A stretch of DNA of 46,239 nt, from positions 1 through 46,239 of the forward strand of contig QCLC01000011.1 in NCBI GenBank assembly GCA_003214855.1. The letters are read 5' to 3'. This document shows positions 9,398 through 21,841 of this stretch, piece after piece. Under the pieces are notes generated by a model, which saw nothing but the letters and a program-made list of their open reading frames with translations, ran no database searches and was not told the DNA's origin. The translations under genes were made by a program, and so were the position numbers. This DNA comes from Prochlorococcus sp. AG-412-I05 (lineage in GTDB: Bacteria; Cyanobacteriota; Cyanobacteriia; PCC-6307; Cyanobiaceae). Each line of letters starts with the position of its first letter. Positions within the stretch are counted from its first letter, which is position 1.

Positions 9398-9755
9398 ATG
9401 CAGATGATGAGATATTTTCCTCCCGCTGAAGGGCTGCTCTCCCTCTTGCCGCTGCCGTGATAGTCGACGGGTCATCTGGCCTATCCCATGCACAGAACAA
9501 CCTGCCGCTAGCCCAAACAAGAGCCGCAAAGATGGCGGCCTGGGTGCCTATCGAGCCGATCAATGCATGTACGTCACCGGAGCCAAAGAATGTCTTGTCT
9601 CAACAACCAATGAAGGGTTTCGATTTCAATTCCGTGGAGTGGTTCAAGGATGGCAACAGCTCATCCCAGCCGAGCCAACCCTTCAAACCGAGGTGATCAT
9701 CTCTCGTGATGATGATCGCATCATCGCCGTCCCCTACAACGGCCCATTGCGTTAA
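9398..9755 (+). pseudogene. Frameshifted paralogue of the next gene
   Basis: The C-terminal 60-odd codons (9528-9755, from DGGLGAYRADQCMYVTG to YNGPLR) align with the intact secreted protein encoded just downstream. Shared features are C-M-(Y/F)-x-T-G, a K-(E/D)-C-L motif, GW, a T-E-(V/I)-x-I segment and final Y-N-G-x-x-R. The segment matching the paralogue's NLARNTA lies in another frame (NLPLAQTRAA, about 9502-9530), so one base appears lost in the A-run near 9528. The signal-peptide part (from ATG 9398) is in the third frame. At least two frame changes make it a pseudogene, barring sequencing error. It is a tandem duplication followed by decay of one copy. Confidence 0.6.
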
Positions 9756-9843
9756 ACCTCGCCAACCGGAAAAGCCTTCGGTTTTTGAACAGACCAAGTG
9801 AGGCCTTCTTGCTATGAGATGGGTTGAGCCTTCGAGCAAAGCG

Positions 9844-10218
9844 ATGTCTCTTCGCACCATCTCAATTGTCCTAGCCCTTAGTGGAGCTACCTGCCTGACA
9901 GATCTCGCCTCACCGAGTCAAGCCCAAGCAGAAGACCCCTACTCTCAGATCCGTGCTCTCAATTTGGCCCGCAACACCGCGGTACAAGAAAACGGAGGTC
10001 TTTCTGTTTACCAACCAGCTCCTTGCATGTTTGCCACGGGCAATGGTGGTAAGGATTGCCTAATCAGAAACACCATCAATGGCTACACCTATAACTTCTT
10101 AGGTGGGGCCCCAGGCTGGTCGGTATATGGCAATGAGCCGACCACAGAAACCGAAATTCAGATTGCCCCAGACGGAAGGTCTGTGAATCAGATCATCTAC
10201 AACGGGACCCCACGTTAA
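9844..10218 (+). CDS. Small secreted protein with CMFATG / YNGTPR motifs
   Basis: A 124-residue protein from ATG 9844, starting with a Sec signal peptide (MSLRTISIVLALSGATCL..., likely cleaved after AQA). The mature domain of about 90 residues has two Cys (CMFATG and KDCLI) that could form a disulfide. It then has an aromatic-rich core (YTYNF, PGWSVYG) and an acidic strand ending YNGTPR. An upstream ATG at 9814 would add ten residues before the signal peptide and seems less likely. It is probably periplasmic or lumenal, of unknown function. The upstream copy is a broken paralogue. Its stop overlaps the end of the convergent aspartoacylase-like gene by four bases. Confidence 0.7.
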   Translation: MSLRTISIVLALSGATCLTDLASPSQAQAEDPYSQIRALNLARNTAVQENGGLSVYQPAPCMFATGNGGKDCLIRNTINGYTYNFLGGAPGWSVYGNEPTTETEIQIAPDGRSVNQIIYNGTPR

Positions 10219-11129
10219 GAGCCAACTAATTGCTGCAGGGTCACTTGCCATTGCTCAGGCAAGGGATAGACCTCTCGACAGGTCAGGCTCATGGCAATGT
10301 GCTTTTCAACGTAGGCCGCCTCGTTGATAAAAACTGGGACAGGAGAATCTCGACCTTCAAATCTGAACACCTCTCCATCTGGCCGGAGAAACAAGGGGGC
10401 ACCCATCTGCAGAGGCTGCCAATCACGGCCCTGAAGATATGGATGCACACATGCAGCAGGCTGGCCCAAGGCATCACGGGGCAGATCCAGACTCTCCAGA
10501 TGGGAGTGCACCACAAACTGATCTGGGTAGGTCGGCGATCCAGATGAAACGCTGCTCAAAGCCTCGAGACAGGCCTGAACAGCAAGTCGGGTCTGTTCAA
10601 TGATGCAGGCCTTCAACAGGCCCTGGGGAACAGGACCGATTTCAATCACTAAGCCACAGGGCCAGCGCTCCACCAAAAACCCCTGCTGGTCATCATCCCC
10701 ATCATGCAGATAGATAGGCAAACCCAAGCGAGCCTGAATCAATGCTGCTAAAGCCAGGTCAACCGGCCGTCGGCCATAAACCACAAGAGTGCTGCCCATT
10801 GCTGAAGTGGTGCTGTGCAAATCAATAACGATCTGGCAAGGGGTTGATCCCTCTGGACCAAAAAAACTAAGCAGCTGCTTGGCACGAACAACCTCTCGAT
10901 CCAAGATGCTGGGGGATCTGAGCAAGTCGAGCCGAAAGCTGCGGTTGAGATCGCAATCCAAATAACGCCGGCCCAACGCAAGAGCCTCTGGATTGCCGAT
11001 CACCGGCACCACACCAACACCATGGGTGTTGATCAGCTCAGGGGTCTGAGACCATTGATCGAGAAGCCAGGGAGCGTTGATTTCATTGCCATGAGTACCC
11101 GCCACCAGAAGCACCTGAAGGCCAGACAT
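10215..11129 (-). CDS. Aspartoacylase / succinylglutamate desuccinylase family hydrolase
   Basis: A 304-residue zinc-dependent amidohydrolase of the AstE/AspA family, which removes acyl groups from N-acyl amino acids. From the chosen ATG at 11129 the protein begins MSGLQVLLVAGTHGNE. Zinc ligands His13 and Glu16 lie in GTHGNE; DLNRSF (Asn62, Arg63) is the substrate-carboxylate motif; DLHSTT supplies the third ligand, His105. A Glu in VIEIGPV fits the catalytic position. An upstream start at 11222 would add 31 residues not expected in the family and would cross into the divergent gene. Family placement is firm. N-acetylaspartate as substrate is only the customary label for marine cyanobacterial homologues. 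Confidence 0.85.
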   Translation of the reverse strand: MSGLQVLLVAGTHGNEINAPWLLDQWSQTPELINTHGVGVVPVIGNPEALALGRRYLDCDLNRSFRLDLLRSPSILDREVVRAKQLLSFFGPEGSTPCQIVIDLHSTTSAMGSTLVVYGRRPVDLALAALIQARLGLPIYLHDGDDDQQGFLVERWPCGLVIEIGPVPQGLLKACIIEQTRLAVQACLEALSSVSSGSPTYPDQFVVHSHLESLDLPRDALGQPAACVHPYLQGRDWQPLQMGAPLFLRPDGEVFRFEGRDSPVPVFINEAAYVEKHIAMSLTCREVYPLPEQWQVTLQQLVGS

Positions 11130-11184
11130 CAAGATTCGATCGCAATCCTCAGCCTGACCGAAAATGGCTGCAAAGGGAACAACC

Positions 11185-12177
11185 ATGTCAATCCCCCCCG
11201 CAATCGTTGCCGCCGCCCGCATGGGCTGGCACTGGCAATGGATTCAATTAATGAACGGTCTTGCTCCAGCAGATACCAAGGGGAACTATCGGCGCCCCCC
11301 CAGCCAGCATCAGCAAGCAACATTGCCCGCAGAGCAAGAGCTGAGCAAAAGATCAGCAGACCAATACCCACGCCTCATCATTGGGCGCAGTTGTCCTTGG
11401 GCACATCGCACCTGGCTGGTGCTTCAACTGCGCAACCTTCATAGCAGCCTCACCCTGCACCTAGCACGCGCCGACCACAAGGCCGGCCGTTGGCAATTAG
11501 ATCCAGCCTGGTTGGGCTGTAATTCTCTACTTGCCCTTTACCAACGCTGTGGCTCCCCACCCAGCCATCGCGCCACTGTTCCGGCCCTGGTCGATCCAGG
11601 CACCATGACATCCCAATCACCGCAGCTACTCGGTAACGAAAGTGCCCAACTCGTGGAAGTTTTGAACCTTTGGCCGGCGGCTCAAGATGCTCCCGACCTA
11701 GCCCCCTCCCATCTTCAAGGTGAGATCAATGGCTGGCAAAAGCTTCTTCAGCCCACTGTTAACGATGGAGTCTATCGATGTGGTTTTGCACGCAACCAAG
11801 CTGCTTACGACAAGGCCTGTAACGAACTATTCGACACCCTTGCGCAAGTGGACCGCAGCCTCTCCCAGAAGGGTCCATGGCTTTGTGGAGACCAACTCAC
11901 CCTGGCTGACGTGAGGCTGTTCCCGACCTTGATCCGCTGGGAGATGGTCTATGCACCACTGTTTGGCTGCAGTCAACAGCCCCTTTGGGCCTTCCCTCAT
12001 CTCTGGCATTGGCGCCAAAGGCTTCTGGCCCTCCCAGGTGTAGCCAAAACCTGTGATTCGCAGGCCTGGCGTCAAGACTATTTCGGCGCACTCTTTCCCC
12101 TACATCCGAGCAATATTGTTCCGGCCGGTCCTGATCTGGCCAAACTAGTAAATGCATCAGCCCCTGATCAGCGATGA
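11185..12177 (+). CDS. Glutathionyl-hydroquinone reductase (Xi-class GST)
   Basis: A 330-residue protein of the ECM4/YqjG family, which reduces glutathionyl-(hydro)quinones with glutathione in the cytosol. The thioredoxin-fold N-domain carries the Xi-class active-site motif GRSCPWAHRTW (Cys70). The all-helical C-domain shows CGFARNQAAYDKAC, LTLADVRLFPTLIRWEMVY and PHLWHW, closing with NIVPAGP, all typical of the class. ATG 11185 is preceded by AAGGGA at a good distance, so it is preferred over ATG 11164. The stop overlaps the next gene's ATG (ATGA), indicating translational coupling with the DUF2301 and ABC-F genes. A role in quinone or oxidative stress is family-based inference. Confidence 0.88.
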   Translation: MSIPPAIVAAARMGWHWQWIQLMNGLAPADTKGNYRRPPSQHQQATLPAEQELSKRSADQYPRLIIGRSCPWAHRTWLVLQLRNLHSSLTLHLARADHKAGRWQLDPAWLGCNSLLALYQRCGSPPSHRATVPALVDPGTMTSQSPQLLGNESAQLVEVLNLWPAAQDAPDLAPSHLQGEINGWQKLLQPTVNDGVYRCGFARNQAAYDKACNELFDTLAQVDRSLSQKGPWLCGDQLTLADVRLFPTLIRWEMVYAPLFGCSQQPLWAFPHLWHWRQRLLALPGVAKTCDSQAWRQDYFGALFPLHPSNIVPAGPDLAKLVNASAPDQR

Positions 12178-12844
12178 CCGGCAACACACAATCCTTGATT
12201 TCAGACATCGCCGCTATGGCAGAGAACGAGTTTGAGGGTGTTTATGGCCGCTACAGGATCACCAGCACTGACGAATTGGAAGTGCAGCGCTACCGCCTTG
12301 CTTTACTGCTCTGCGGTGTGGCCTTCACAGCAGGACTGGGACAGTGGCTGATGATTGGGCCAACATGGGCATGGCTATGGCTACTACCGATGTCAATCGG
12401 CCTGGGCTTAGCTCTGAATTGGATTCACATCTACCTCCGCCCACTACACCAGGCACTGAAGTTGTTATGGGCGTTGGGCTGCCTAGGTGCCGTCGTGATG
12501 GCATGGAATGTTGGTACTGACACGATGCTCTCAACGCTGACAGCAGAGCCTGCTTGGACCTGGGCCATTGGCCCTTTATTTGCGGCACTCACTGGGGTTG
12601 GATTCAAAGAATTCTTCTGCTTCGGCCGACCAGAGGCAATTGGTCTCACCCTGCTCATCCCAATAGCCCTCTTGGGTCATCTCAGCGGGTTAATCAGTGG
12701 CTCAATCGTGATGGGATTACTGGGTTCTGCCGCTCTGCTGCTGCTGGTATTAGCCCTGCGCAAGTTCGGCATGGACGCCGCTGCTGACGTCGGTGATAAG
12801 AGTGTGTTTGCTTACCTCAGTAATCAGCAAGCTAACGAAGCTCT

Positions 12845-12848
<4 letters not shown>
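12174..12848 (+). CDS. DUF2301 membrane protein
   Basis: A 224-residue integral membrane protein. After a soluble N-terminus (about 40 residues, EGVYGRYRITSTDELEVQRYR) come about six to seven helices with blocks PTWAWLWLLPMSIGLGLALN, WIHIYLRPLHQALK and FKEFFCFGRPEA. This is the DUF2301 family of cyanobacteria and plastid-bearing plants, of unknown function. Coupled by an ATGA overlap to the upstream GST gene and by a GTGA overlap to the downstream ABC-F gene, so the three form one transcription unit. Confidence 0.88.
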
Positions 12849-14803
<1,955 letters not shown>

Positions 14804-15109
14804 GACGGCGCCAACGTCGATGGGTCTGGCACAATTCTGCATCAGATAATGTCCTGGCTAATAAAATTGTGTTAATCAGAGCATGAGAACATTGACAACT
14901 GGTTGCCATCTCTGACTCAAGGGAAGTCGCTCATAAGTGCACTGTTCCAAGAAACAAGTTTTACCCTTAATCACTCAACATCAGCCAAATTCATGACAAT
15001 TGGGCGGTCATCATCTACAGAACGATGCTGGCCCATCTGGACCCCTTCGGCCTCAGATCTAGATCTTGAGAACAAACCACATGGGTTCTGCTCGAAAATA
15101 TCGCAAGCT
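14804..15109. other. Intergenic, no gene supported
   Basis: Between the ABC-F stop and the small leftward gene there is only a short 76-codon frame at 14903-15133 with no start context or domain. No clear terminator was recognised after the ABC-F gene. Confidence 0.4.
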
Positions 15110-15412
15110 TCAACGATGGGCCGAAAGCATTGACGGACCTAGCCAGAAAGAGCACATGACTTCCACTCCAATACATCCGCAAAGCTGAGGCCACTGCGCC
15201 ATTGTCTCTTTGTAGAGAGATAGCAAAGCCTGTTCTGACCCGTTCTTCCAGAACATCCTTCCCTGCTGATCGATGAAATGACGATCCTGCCGGTCTCTAA
15301 TCCGTACCATGCCATCAGCCTCAATCTGCCTAATCAGCTGGGAGCCAATGGTGAAAAGCCTTGGCAATGGTGTTGTAACGGAAACCAAGTCAAGCCTCCC
15401 CCCATGGCGCAA
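15110..15412 (-). CDS. Small hypothetical protein
   Basis: About 100 residues reading leftward, with a coherent composition: LPRLFTIGSQLIRQIEADGM, then MVRIRDRQDRHFIDQQGRMF and KNGSEQALLSLYKETMAQ. The start is unclear: the first usable codon is TTG 15412 and the frame stays open further upstream toward the divergent CP12 gene. The residues after about 75 look less structured. I do not recognise a family. It could be a non-coding shadow, but no competing gene lies on the other strand here. Confidence 0.4.
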   Translation of the reverse strand: MRHGGRLDLVSVTTPLPRLFTIGSQLIRQIEADGMVRIRDRQDRHFIDQQGRMFWKNGSEQALLSLYKETMAQWPQLCGCIGVEVMCSFWLGPSMLSAHR

Positions 15413-15468
15413 CTGATCAAAGTGCTTATGTTGTGGCAGTGATAGAGGCCGGCGCAGGCCAAGACCCT

Positions 15469-15687
15469 ATGAAAACCATCGACGAGCACATTCAGAAGGA
15501 TCAATCAGAGATCCAAAACGCCAAAGCCCAAGGAAACGACGCCAAGGTGCGCCATCTCACCGACGAAATCCATTCCCTAGAGGAATACAAGGATCACCAT
15601 CCGGACGATAAACACGACCCCAATGCCCTGGAATTGTTCTGTGACGCCAATCCAGATGAGCCCGAGTGTCGCGTCTACGACGACTGA
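15469..15687 (+). CDS. cp12: CP12 Calvin-cycle regulator
   Basis: CP12 is a small, partly disordered protein that bridges glyceraldehyde-3-phosphate dehydrogenase and phosphoribulokinase into an inactive complex in the dark. From ATG 15469 the product has 72 residues: a charged helical N-terminus, a central acidic HHPDDKHD stretch and the diagnostic C-terminus ALELFCDANPDEPECRVYDD with Cys58 and Cys67. Those Cys form the redox-sensitive C-terminal disulfide loop. The N-terminal Cys pair of plant CP12 is absent, as in some cyanobacterial forms. The frame is open up to 15433, but ATG 15469 gives the usual length. A strong terminator follows 40 bases after the stop. Confidence 0.93.
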   Translation: MKTIDEHIQKDQSEIQNAKAQGNDAKVRHLTDEIHSLEEYKDHHPDDKHDPNALELFCDANPDEPECRVYDD

Positions 15688-15728
15688 GTTGATCGACAAA
15701 CAAAACTTGTCTCAGAGATGATCTCAAG

Positions 15729-15752
15729 AAGCGGGCTTGTGCCCGCTTTTTT
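15729..15752 (+). terminator. Rho-independent terminator after cp12
   Basis: Stem AAGCGGGC / GCCCGCTT with a TTGT loop, followed by TTTTTT. It lies 41 bases past the cp12 stop. Because the flanks are A- and T-rich it may also terminate the leftward obgE-15790 unit. Confidence 0.9.
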
Positions 15753-15789
15753 GGTTATTGAACTCACAGAAGATCAAAATTGCTCCTGT

Positions 15790-15972
15790 TCAGACATCCT
15801 CATTGAAGTCGGACGGACTACTGGTGAGTGAGCAGACGACCGCTTCCTCATTGCTCATTTCTCGAACTTCAGCAATGGGACGTCCCATCCGCCGCAGAGC
15901 CTCAATCTCCTGATGGGTCTGACAACGGGCAATCTCCTTGCCCTGCTGATCAAAGCAGCTGTAAAAGGTCAT
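15790..15972 (-). CDS. Conserved small protein downstream of obgE
   Basis: A 60-residue protein, MTFYSCFDQQGKEIARC at the N-terminus, then HQEIEALRRMGRPIAEV and an acidic Ser-rich tail. The strand-turn-strand start followed by an amphipathic helix looks like a compact folded domain. It follows obgE by 77 bases in the same direction and is probably co-transcribed. I believe similar short proteins occur in marine picocyanobacteria, but the function is unknown. Confidence 0.65.
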   Translation of the reverse strand: MTFYSCFDQQGKEIARCQTHQEIEALRRMGRPIAEVREMSNEEAVVCSLTSSPSDFNEDV

Positions 15973-16049
15973 GACATCAATAGTTTCACTCCAGTTATGA
16001 CCAATGACCCGCGAACAGACAAGCCTGGATGTGGTCTCTTAGATCAGAC

Positions 16050-17039
16050 TCAGACGCCAAGTTCCTTCCATACCTGCGCCAAAAGCCTCTCAAGGCCTAT
16101 ACCCATTGCAGCAGAAATCAAAATCAAGCGTCGACCACTCGCTGCTTGAAGGGCATCAACCAGCTGATCTTGATGCTGTTCATCCAATAACTCCTGTTTA
16201 TTAAGCACCAACAGCCGTGGCCTTTCAATCAAGTCATGGCCATAAGCAACCAGCTCCTTTTCAACCACCAGCAAGTCTTCAACTGGATCTTCTGCGCCAC
16301 CATCCAACACATGAATCAACAACCTGGTGCGTTCGATGTGGCGAAGGAAATCATGCCCTAGACCTGCTCCTTGTGCTGCACCGGCAATCAAGCCAGGGAT
16401 ATCAGCGAAGACTGTGCCATCTCCGCTAGGTCGACGCACAACACCGAGATTGGGGACCAATGTGGTGAAGGGATAATCAGCAATCTTGGGGCGAGCTGCG
16501 GACAGTACAGAAATCAAAGTGCTCTTGCCAGCATTCGGCAAACCAATGATCCCCACCTCAGCTAATAGCTTGAGTTCCAATTGAAGGAACCATTCCTCCC
16601 CATCGCGCCCTTCCGTGAATTTCTCAGGAGCACGGTTGCGATTACTCAAGTAATGAGCATTACCCAGCCCTCCACGCCCTCCAAAAGCCACCACAAGTAG
16701 CTCTTCAGATCGAGTGAGGTCACCAAGAAGGATGCCCGTGGAGAGATGACGCACTTCAGTGCCACATGGCACCTTAATGATCAAGTCTTTGCCTGAGGCA
16801 CCGGTGCAACGATTCGGACCACCCCGCCGACCATCAGGCGCTGGGAAAAGTCTCTTGTACTTAAAATCAAGCAGGGTCTGAAGATTGGAATCCGCCTCCA
16901 GAACAACGTTGCCGCCATCACCGCCATCACCGCCAGAGGGACCGCCAGCCGGCACGTACTTCTCTCGCCTAAACGCCATGATCCCATCGCCACCACGGCC
17001 TGCTCTAACAGTGATACGTGCCTGATCTATGAACTGCAC
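16050..17039 (-). CDS. obgE: GTPase Obg/CgtA
   Basis: A 329-residue GTPase needed for 50S ribosome maturation and stress control. The start is GTG 17039, giving [20 protein letters not shown], the exact start of the Obg fold; the upstream in-frame extension is not part of the family. The glycine-rich Obg domain (1-158) has runs such as [13 protein letters not shown]. The G domain has G1 GLPNAGKST (166-174), DYPFTTL (switch I), DIPGLI (G3), NKQE (G4) and SAA (G5). The C-terminal extension of some Obg proteins is absent, as in cyanobacteria. It is divergent from the ABC ATPase gene with 60 bases between starts. Confidence 0.97.
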   Translation of the reverse strand: MQFIDQARITVRAGRGGDGIMAFRREKYVPAGGPSGGDGGDGGNVVLEADSNLQTLLDFKYKRLFPAPDGRRGGPNRCTGASGKDLIIKVPCGTEVRHLSTGILLGDLTRSEELLVVAFGGRGGLGNAHYLSNRNRAPEKFTEGRDGEEWFLQLELKLLAEVGIIGLPNAGKSTLISVLSAARPKIADYPFTTLVPNLGVVRRPSGDGTVFADIPGLIAGAAQGAGLGHDFLRHIERTRLLIHVLDGGAEDPVEDLLVVEKELVAYGHDLIERPRLLVLNKQELLDEQHQDQLVDALQAASGRRLILISAAMGIGLERLLAQVWKELGV

Positions 17040-17099
17040 TGCAGGCGCCCAGCTTGGCCAAGCTCCAACCCTAGGATCAGCCTGATCAGGGAACTGTGA

Positions 17100-18343
<1,244 letters not shown>

Positions 18344-18347
<4 letters not shown>

Positions 18348-20761
18348 TGCAGCCAAATCACACTGCAACCGGCTCCACCATCACCCTGATCGGCATCGTT
18401 TACGCGTTGCACATAAGGAACGGTCTCAAGCCACTGGCGGAGCCCTCGCTTGAGTTTGCCGCTGCCGATGCCATGAATGACCCATATCGGACCAGTGCTA
18501 CTGCGCAAGTGCTCCTCAACGGCAACCTCGGCTTCATGCACCCGCAGTCCGCGAACATCCACGGTGTTGCGAGTCGTGCGTACCTCCGCGCCACGGCCAA
18601 GACCTGAACGGACCTTCACCTTCACCACCAACTCTGGAGGACTTGGCTTCAGGCCATCAAGGCTTTCCACCCCAGACAGCTCCACAGTGCTGCGCATCAC
18701 TCCACAACGCACTGTCAGTTGTTTGCCATCTTCAGAGATAGCAATCACTTCTGCCGCCTTGCCAAGCGCCAACAGCCGAATGCGCTCTCCTACCTCAGGA
18801 CGCCAGCCAATGTGCTGTTTGCGTTGAGGCTGAATCCGATGGTCAGCCTGAATGCGACGCAAGCGCTGACCCGCACGTCGTGCGGACTCACCATCGGCAC
18901 GACCCTCGCGCAACCGGCGAATCAACTGACGGACTTCCTTCTGCCCCTCTCGAATGGAGCTCTCCAGCTTCTGGCGGCCGTGTTCCTGCAAAGCTGCAGA
19001 GTGCTTGCGCTGCTTCTGCCAGCGACTGAGAAGTTCCTCATGCAGCAATTCCGTACGTGCCAGCAGAGCCGCGGCATCTTCAGCAGCTGCCTGTTGAAGG
19101 CTGCGTTGCTCTTCAAGACCACGGATCACCTCATTCACCTCTCCATCACCACAAGGTCCCAGCAGCTCTTGGGCCTGAGCAATCACTGCGTCGTCTAGGC
19201 CAAGCCGCATCGCGATGCGGAGGGCATTACTGCGACCAGGGATTCCCCATTGCAGTCGATAGGTGGGCAACATCGTCTCACCATCAAAGGCCACAGAAGC
19301 GTTTTCAAAGCGAGAATCGCCGTATTTGAGGGCCTTGAGTTTGCCGAAATGAGTTGTCGCGATGGTCAGGCGAGCCCGCTCGGCAAGCGTGCGCAGCAGG
19401 GCTGTGGCCAGGGCCGTCCCTTCACTGGGATCAGTTCCCGCCCCGACCTCATCAAGAAGCACCAAAGCTGGACCAGGCCCCTCGATCAAGGCTTCAAGAA
19501 TGCGGCCAATGCGCTTCACATGGCCACTAAATGTGGAGAGATTCTGTTGTAGTGACTGCTCATCACCGATATCAGCAAGCACCTGTGCACACCAGGGCAT
19601 TGATGGACTCCCTGTGCAAGGCAACAAGAGACCCGCCCGAGCCATCAGCAAGGCCAGCCCAACACTCTTAAGCGTGACAGTCTTTCCACCGGTGTTGGGT
19701 CCTGTAATCGCGACCACTTTCAGGGTGGAGGAGACCTCAACGCTGATCGGCACCACAGCTTCCCCATGGTCACGGCGATGCTGCCAAACCAGCAAGGGAT
19801 GTCGCAGCTCCTGAAGGCTGAAAGGAGCTGAAGCCTCGGCATGCAACGTAGGGGGGACCCCCCCAAGCCATTGACCATAACGGCCACGAGCTAGAGCCAA
19901 GTCAAGTTGAAGCAGAACCTCTCCCAGGCGCCCAATCGATACGCCGGACTCAGCCACCGCCGCACTCAACTCTGCCAAGACGAGCTGCTGCTGCTCTCGG
20001 ATACGACCATCCAATTCAGCAAGACGATTACTCAGGGTGATCACGACCTGAGGCTCAACAAAGACTGTGCTGCCAGATGCTGAGCTGTCGTGGACCAGGC
20101 CGGGCAGTTGAGACACTGCGGCGGCCTTCACCGCTAGCACTGGCCGGCCATGGCGATCTGCGATCACAGTGTCCTGCAGCATGGCCGCATGACGCCTGAT
20201 CACCTCCTGTAGGCAATCGCGACGTTCCTGACGCAAACCTTGCCACTGTCGTCGCAAGCCAGCGAGCTTGGAGCTGACGCGATCAGCCACCCGACCACCG
20301 TCTTCCAATGCAAATTTGAGTCGCCGTTCCAGCTCGGGCATCGTTGCGACATCCAGCAACAGCGCCGAGATCGTGGGACGAAGCTCTGGATCATGAATCT
20401 GGCGGCGCAAGCGGCGCGCTGCTGCAAGGGTGTCGGCAACAGCTAAAAGCTCTTCGCCAGAAGCCACACCACCTTTTGTACAGCGAGCCAGGATATTGCC
20501 AAGGTCATGGACACCCTGAAAGCTGAGGCCTCCATCAATCAGACCATCCAAAGCACCGATCTCAAGAGTTTCCGCCAAGCGCAAACGGCTGTCAGACAAA
20601 TCGGCAGGCAGCGACAAAGTCTGGCAATGACGCCGGCCCTGCAAGGTGCTGGCAAATTCAGCGAGGTGTTCACATAAGCGTGGCCATTCAAGCTGCTTGA
20701 GTGTGTCCTGAAAGGCAAGCGAAGCAGTCGAGACCTCAGAGCTCATGACTACAGCGCTCAT
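18344..20761 (-). CDS. mutS2: MutS2 endonuclease / ATPase
   Basis: MutS2 limits homologous recombination, and in some bacteria rescues collided ribosomes, using a MutS-type ATPase plus a Smr nuclease domain. From ATG 20761 the product has 805 residues: an N-terminal lever/clamp region without the mismatch-recognition domain, the ATPase core with Walker A TGPNTGGKTVTLKS and Walker B LLDEVGAGTDPSEG, a Lys/Gln-rich coiled coil (QKQRKHSAALQEHGRQKLES) and a C-terminal Smr domain (VDVRGLRVHEAE ... VIHGIGSGKLKRGLRQWL). The frame is open to 20833, inside hemB; ATG 20761 or 20746 are more plausible starts, and neither has a clear ribosome binding site. It lies directly downstream of hemB. Confidence 0.93.
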
Positions 20762-20801
20762 TTCAACGCTCTTGCGCCCCACTGAACTTGAAAGCAGCCA
20801 A

Positions 20802-21803
20802 TCATCCCTGCCGTAACCAAGCGGCTGCATCACAAGCGTGGTAGGTGAGGATCAAATCGGCACCAGCTCGCTTGAAACTCAACAAGGTTTCTAGAACCAC
20901 CGCCCGCTCATCGAGCCAACCCCTTTCTGCAGCAGCCTTCACCATCGAATACTCGCCACTCACGTTGTAAGCAGCGATGGGTAACTCCGATTCTTCGCTT
21001 AAACGATGAATGATGTCGAGATAGGCCAGGCCAGGCTTCACCATGAGAATGTCTGCACCCTCCTGCTCATCGAGTTGAGCCTCAGTAATGGCCTCACGAG
21101 CATTGGCTGGATCCATTTGATATGTGCTCTTATCTTTAGGGATTGGCTTGCCACCAGCCACCCGCGGGGCTGAATCAAGCGCCTCGCGAAACGGGCCGTA
21201 GTACGCCGAAGAGTATTTCGCTGTATAGCTAATGATCCCCACATGCTCAAAACCCTCGTCGTCAAGAGCTTCACGGATGGCACCGACGCGACCATCCATC
21301 ATGTCGCTGGGTCCAATCAGGTCAGCACCAGCACGAGCCTGAACCACAGCCTGACGACAGAGTTGTTCAATCGTCTCGTCGTTAAGCACCACACCCTCGG
21401 CGCTCACGATGCCGTCATGACCATCACAGGAATAGGGATCCAAAGCCACATCGGTCATCACTGTCATGTCCGGCAGCTCATGTTTGAGCTGCGTAATGGC
21501 CCGCGGAATCAACCCATGCTCACTGAAACATTCCGCCCCATCTTCAGTTTTGAGGCCCTCAGCAACTTTCGGGAAAAGCACCACACAACGAATGCCCAGA
21601 CCCCAGGCCCGTTGAACTTCTCCCATTAATCGATCCAGACTCCAGCGATTGGTTCCTGGCATGGCAGCGATCGGCTCCACATCAGCTCCCTCATGAACAA
21701 ACAAGGGATAAATAAAGTCAGCAGCAGTGAGGCTGTGCTCCCGCACCATGGAACGCAGGGCAGGAGTACGACGCAGCCGCCGAGGGCGATAAGTGAGCTC
21801 CAT
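20802..21803 (-). CDS. hemB: Porphobilinogen synthase (ALA dehydratase)
   Basis: Joins two 5-aminolevulinate molecules into porphobilinogen, feeding heme, chlorophyll and corrinoid synthesis in the cytosol. The 333-residue product starts MELTYRPRRLRRTP at ATG 21803 (a TTG precedes it). Schiff-base lysines lie in SYTAKYSSAYYGPF and MVKPGL (about Lys196 and Lys256). The metal region reads DVALDPYSCDGHDG, the Asp-rich magnesium-type motif of plants and cyanobacteria rather than the Cys-rich zinc type. It lies 39 bases downstream of the dnaJ-like gene and upstream of mutS2, probably one operon. Confidence 0.97.
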   Translation of the reverse strand: MELTYRPRRLRRTPALRSMVREHSLTAADFIYPLFVHEGADVEPIAAMPGTNRWSLDRLMGEVQRAWGLGIRCVVLFPKVAEGLKTEDGAECFSEHGLIPRAITQLKHELPDMTVMTDVALDPYSCDGHDGIVSAEGVVLNDETIEQLCRQAVVQARAGADLIGPSDMMDGRVGAIREALDDEGFEHVGIISYTAKYSSAYYGPFREALDSAPRVAGGKPIPKDKSTYQMDPANAREAITEAQLDEQEGADILMVKPGLAYLDIIHRLSEESELPIAAYNVSGEYSMVKAAAERGWLDERAVVLETLLSFKRAGADLILTYHACDAAAWLRQG

Positions 21804-21841
21804 CAAAACCGCATAACAATCTCGTGAGCGTAACTCTCACC

